Assembly (NCBI GenBank): GCA_947629595.1
Contig: CANREI010000002.1
Location: 1 to 35,042 of the forward strand
Length of the DNA: 35,042 nt
Direction: 5' to 3'
Source of the DNA: an uncultured Alphaproteobacteria bacterium
GTDB lineage: Bacteria > Pseudomonadota > Alphaproteobacteria > CAAHEQ01 > UBA3637
Under the pieces are notes generated by a model that saw only the letters and a program-made list of their open reading frames with translations, did not search any database and was not told where the DNA came from. Every line of letters begins with the position of its first letter. The stretch's first letter is position 1. The translations under genes were made by a program, and so were the position numbers. This document shows positions 33,113-35,042 of this stretch, piece by piece.

Positions 33113-33141
33113 ATGTTACAGTTTTTTAAAACATTTGTCAA
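33113..33141 (-). promoter_or_regulatory. Promoter of the tRNA-Trp-secE-nusG transcript
   Basis: On the minus strand a consensus TTGACA (33141-33136) and TAACAT (33118-33113) separated by 17 bases. The start would be about 60 bases before the mature tRNA 5' end. Confidence 0.65.
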
Positions 33142-33254
33142 GCACTTTTTGCAACTTTTTTTAATTTTTTGTTAAGATTTATGCAAACAAATACGAAAAT
33201 GCTTCCATGAACCGATTTTTTCCGCAATCGCTTAAAAGAGATGCCTTTTTTGTT

Positions 33255-35042
33255 TTATTCAACCGATTCCAAACGTGATTTCAGCAAAACCAGTTCGGCA
33301 TCAAACACTTTCGGCAACCGCTTTTGTTTTCGAAACGGCTCAAAATAAGCATTTTGCGCTTCAACATCTTTTAAGGCCAAGCTTGAATCAACGTGCATTA
33401 AGGCTTGAAACGCCGTTTCGCTCATTTGCAACCCTTTCCAATTTAAATCTTTGAAAGCGGGCGAATAACCGAAAACCGTTTCCGTTGCGGCGGCCAACCC
33501 TTGCGTGCGTTTGACAATCCACTCCAAAACGCGCATATTTTGACCGAATCCCGGCCACATAAAATGCCCTTCTTCATCTTTTCGGAACCAATTGACACGG
33601 AAAACAAGCGGTTTATGCACAAGTTTTGCGCCTAATTGCAACCAATGCGCCCAATAATCGCCCATATTATACCCGCAAAACGGCAACATGGCCATCGGAT
33701 CTCGCCGAATCTCGCCTGCCGTTCCTTCGGCAGCCGCCGTTTTTTCCGAACCCATGGTACTGGCCAAATAAACGCCGTGTTGCCAATTAAATGATTGATA
33801 AACCAACGGTGCGTTGGTAGCCAACCGTCCGCCGACGATAAACGCATCAATCGGCACGCCTGCCGGATTTTCCCAGTCTTTGTCAATAATCGGACATTGT
33901 GAAGCCGGTGCCGTAAAGCGCGAATTCGGGTGCGCCGCCGGCGTTGGGCTTTGAGGTGTCCAATCATTTCCCTGCCAATCGATTAAGTGCGCCGGTACTT
34001 CATCGGTTAAGCCTTCCCACCACACATCGCCGTCATCGGTTAAGGCCACGTTGGTGAAAATGGTATTTGCCCGACACGATTCGATGGCGTTTCTGTTTGT
34101 TTTGGCCGAAGTACCGGGTGCCACGCCGAAAAAGCCCGCTTCGGGGTTAATGGCATACAATCGCCCGTTTTTCGGCTTAATCCAAGCAATATCGTCACCG
34201 ACGGTTGACACTTTCCAATCGGATAATTCTTTCGGCGGAATAAGCATGGCCAGATTCGTTTTACCGCAGGCACTCGGAAACGCCGCCGTCACATATGTTT
34301 TAATATGCAGCTTTTTATTTTCCAGCCCGACAATCAACATATGTTCGGCAAGCCACCCTTCATCGCGCGCCATGGTGCTGGCAATACGCAACGCCAGACA
34401 TTTTTTGCCCAACAACGCATTTCCGCCGTAACCGCTGCCGAATGAAATAATCTCGCGTGTTTCGGGAAAGTGCGTAATATAGGTATTTTCCGGATTGCAC
34501 GGCCACGGCACGTCTTTTTGGCCTTTTTTCAACGGACTGCCGACCGAATGCAAACATTTAACGAAATCACCGTCTTTCAACACTCCCCACACTTTTTTGC
34601 CCATACGCGTCATAATACGCATATTGGCAACCACATACGGCGAATCGGTAATTTCAATACCGATTTGAGCAATATCCGATCCCAACGGCCCCATGGAAAA
34701 CGGAATCACATACATGGTTCGACCTTTCATACAGCCTTTTAATAATTTGTGCAGTGTTTTTTTCATTTGAGCCGGCGCCGCCCAATTATTCGTGGGACCG
34801 GCATCAATTTTATTTTGACAACAGATAAACGTGCGCGCTTCAACGCGGGCAACATCTTTCGGATTAGAGCGCGCCAAAAAACAATTCGGACGTTTTTTAG
34901 GATTTAAAGGAATAAACGTTTTATTTTCAACCAGTAAATTGTTAACGGCCTGAATTTCCGCTTCACTGCCGTCACACCAATAAACGGCTTCCGGTTCGGT
35001 TAAATCGGCAATTTCATTGACCCAATCGATTACTTTTGTATT
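33255..35042 (-). CDS. pckG: GTP-type phosphoenolpyruvate carboxykinase, missing only its first residues
   Basis: 595 codons are visible and the frame is open to the right edge, so only about ten N-terminal residues are lost; an apparent start at 34877 is just an internal Leu codon (TTG). PckG converts oxaloacetate and GTP to phosphoenolpyruvate, GDP and CO2 in gluconeogenesis. Seen: EAVYWCDGSE near the N-terminus, NCFLARSNP, RTMYVIPFSMGP, SFGSGYGGNALLGKK, the phosphate-binding FPSACGKTNLAM with the active-site Cys, and the guanine-pocket region FGQNMRVLEW. The Cys in the P-loop and total length near 600 separate it from the ATP-type enzyme (about 530). It lies alone on its own transcript. 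Confidence 0.97.
   Translation of the reverse strand, partial: NTKVIDWVNEIADLTEPEAVYWCDGSEAEIQAVNNLLVENKTFIPLNPKKRPNCFLARSNPKDVARVEARTFICCQNKIDAGPTNNWAAPAQMKKTLHKLLKGCMKGRTMYVIPFSMGPLGSDIAQIGIEITDSPYVVANMRIMTRMGKKVWGVLKDGDFVKCLHSVGSPLKKGQKDVPWPCNPENTYITHFPETREIISFGSGYGGNALLGKKCLALRIASTMARDEGWLAEHMLIVGLENKKLHIKTYVTAAFPSACGKTNLAMLIPPKELSDWKVSTVGDDIAWIKPKNGRLYAINPEAGFFGVAPGTSAKTNRNAIESCRANTIFTNVALTDDGDVWWEGLTDEVPAHLIDWQGNDWTPQSPTPAAHPNSRFTAPASQCPIIDKDWENPAGVPIDAFIVGGRLATNAPLVYQSFNWQHGVYLASTMGSEKTAAAEGTAGEIRRDPMAMLPFCGYNMGDYWAHWLQLGAKLVHKPLVFRVNWFRKDEEGHFMWPGFGQNMRVLEWIVKRTQGLAAATETVFGYSPAFKDLNWKGLQMSETAFQALMHVDSSLALKDVEAQNAYFEPFRKQKRLPKVFDAELVLLKSRLESVE

Noticed and set aside
34877..34879. Start codon for pckG at 34877
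   Set aside because: The codon there is an internal TTG (Leu) in a conserved stretch (NCFLARSNP). The frame stays open with recognisable PEPCK sequence to the window edge.

Overview
The window looks like a chromosomal segment of a fairly AT-rich Gram-negative bacterium, most likely an alphaproteobacterium. The support is LPS heptose genes, an O-antigen type operon, the gene order secE-nusG-rplK-rplA-rplJ-rplL-rpoB-rpoC, a CarD-family regulator and a GTP-type PEP carboxykinase. The lineage is an inference from gene content, and no 16S gene is present.

Region 1 (1-13,900, all minus strand) makes cell-surface polysaccharide. An operon read from about 3660 downwards encodes an unusual triple helix-turn-helix protein, a GT9 heptosyltransferase-like enzyme, HldE and GmhA (partial). 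A second, larger operon read from 13,878 to 3957 has eleven genes: a GT2 glycosyltransferase, rfbA, rfbC, rfbD, rfbB, an RgpF-like protein, a DegT aminotransferase, a second GT2, a WbqC-like protein, a divergent PLP-fold protein and an ATP-grasp/HAD fusion. Every junction in it overlaps by 4-20 bases, often as ATGA. It should make dTDP-L-rhamnose and probably a dTDP-4-amino-6-deoxysugar, and assemble them into a glycan.

Region 2 (13,900-20,015) is accessory. It carries a cytoplasmic HEXXH metallopeptidase-like gene followed by a GNAT acetyltransferase. Three kilobases on, the same unit reappears as promoter, gutted peptidase remnant and near-identical GNAT. Between the two copies lie a WYL-domain regulator, a divergently read PD-(D/E)XK nuclease-like gene, and a 145-residue protein whose second half resembles FtsZ but lacks the GTP-binding glycine loop. 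The Shine-Dalgarno of that last gene is buried in a long perfect hairpin. This three-gene module, framed by 492-base direct repeats and ending beside a tRNA 3' end, is the best candidate for an undescribed system, possibly defence or growth control. That function is inference.

Region 3 (20,015-35,042) is core. It has carD and a small lipoprotein on the plus strand, then on the minus strand rpoC, rpoB, rplL, rplJ, rplA, rplK, nusG, secE and tRNA-Trp, and finally a nearly complete pckG. The ribosomal-protein and rpoB leaders contain long hairpins consistent with autoregulation or RNase III processing.
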